A stretch of 6,153 nt of DNA from Archaeoglobaceae archaeon (GTDB lineage: Archaea > Halobacteriota > Archaeoglobi > Archaeoglobales > Archaeoglobaceae), in contig JALWBF010000200.1 in assembly GCA_027016055.1 (NCBI GenBank), positions 1 to 6,153 of the forward strand, given 5' to 3'. A program made the translations under genes and the position numbers. The first letter of the stretch is position 1; every line of letters begins with the position of its first letter. A model generated the notes under the pieces. It was not told the DNA's origin, ran no database searches, and saw only the letters and a program-made list of their open reading frames with translations. This document shows, piece after piece, positions 5,858-6,153 of this stretch.

Positions 5858-6153
5858 ATGGAGAAGTTCAGCTATGCTAAGGCTGGAGTGGATATATTTC
5901 AGGAAGAGAGGGCCGTTAAATCCCTTACAAGTCGAATAAGGTATGTTAGGAGCGGTTTCGGTAAGCCTATTCTGACTGGCCATTATGCAAGCGTCTTGGA
6001 TTTCGGCGAGTTCGGAGTAGCTATAACCACTGATGGCGTGGGAACGAAGATAATGGTTGCTGAAAAGCTCGGTAAGTTCGACACAATCGGAATAGACTGC
6101 GTAGCGATGAACGTCAACGATCTCGTAGCCATAGGAGCCGAGCCGATAGCGAT
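5858..6153 (+). CDS. purM: Phosphoribosylformylglycinamidine cyclo-ligase (AIR synthetase), 3'-truncated by window edge
   Basis: These are the first 98 residues of PurM, which closes the imidazole ring by converting FGAM to AIR with ATP, the fifth step of de novo purine synthesis. The recognisable family segments are YAKAGVDI (residues 6-13), the nucleotide/phosphate-binding TTDGVGTK (57-64) and the conserved [19 protein letters not shown] (78-96). The latter two match the E. coli GTDGVGTK and GIDLVAMCVNDLVVQGAEP blocks closely. The C-terminal AIRS domain is outside the window. Two in-frame ATG codons compete, at 5837 and 5858, with an in-frame stop (TAA) at 5831. I chose 5858 because the family usually begins a few residues before YxxAGVDI and because a TATA-like box is 28 bases upstream. 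Neither ATG has a convincing Shine-Dalgarno site. Product identity is very secure; the start is moderately so. Confidence 0.95.
   Translation, partial: MEKFSYAKAGVDIFQEERAVKSLTSRIRYVRSGFGKPILTGHYASVLDFGEFGVAITTDGVGTKIMVAEKLGKFDTIGIDCVAMNVNDLVAIGAEPIA

Noticed and set aside
1..6153. Mobile elements, CRISPR repeats, toxin-antitoxin or defence genes
   Set aside because: No direct or inverted repeats, transposase, integrase or repeat-spacer pattern were seen on either strand, and every larger stretch is explained by a housekeeping or metabolic gene. The ASCH protein has no antitoxin-like partner next to it.

Overview
The window looks like chromosomal DNA from a thermophilic euryarchaeon, most likely of the Archaeoglobi. 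Four things point there: an archaeal Hel308 helicase close to my memory of the Archaeoglobus fulgidus protein, heavy use of AGG/AGA arginine codons, A/T-rich TATA-like boxes about 26-30 bases upstream of start codons, and very compact gene spacing. The lineage is an inference; no 16S or other marker gene is present. I see no sign of mobile DNA, CRISPR, tRNA, rRNA or recent transfer, and codon use looks even throughout.

Layout, left to right. Positions 2-1408 (+) hold the C-terminal two thirds of Hel308; its N-terminal ATPase domain lies outside the window. A four-gene run on the minus strand follows. In transcription order it is hisS (5402-4173), thiD (4155-3406), a COG2509-type FAD-dependent dehydrogenase with a four-cysteine motif (3362-1962), and a small class I SAM-dependent methyltransferase (1961-1395). 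The last gene converges on hel308 and overlaps its 3' end by 14 bases. To the right, a 72-base divergent intergenic region drives hisS leftwards and a small ASCH-domain gene (5475-5798) rightwards. The 5' end of purM (from 5858) then runs off the window.

How the genes relate. hisS and thiD are tightly linked and probably co-transcribed. The FAD dehydrogenase appears to have its own promoter in the 43-base gap after thiD. Its stop codon directly abuts the ATG of the methyltransferase gene, so those two are probably translated in a coupled way. Their joint role, if any, is unknown. The other genes are housekeeping genes for DNA repair, tRNA charging, thiamine synthesis and purine synthesis, with no evident shared pathway.

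I do not see a clearly new multi-gene system here. The two points most worth pursuing are the ASCH protein, whose residues line up with the N4-acetylcytidine amidohydrolase YqfB of E. coli, and the uncharacterised FAD dehydrogenase/methyltransferase pair with its conserved cysteine cluster. Alignments to known proteins were made from memory and are marked as such.
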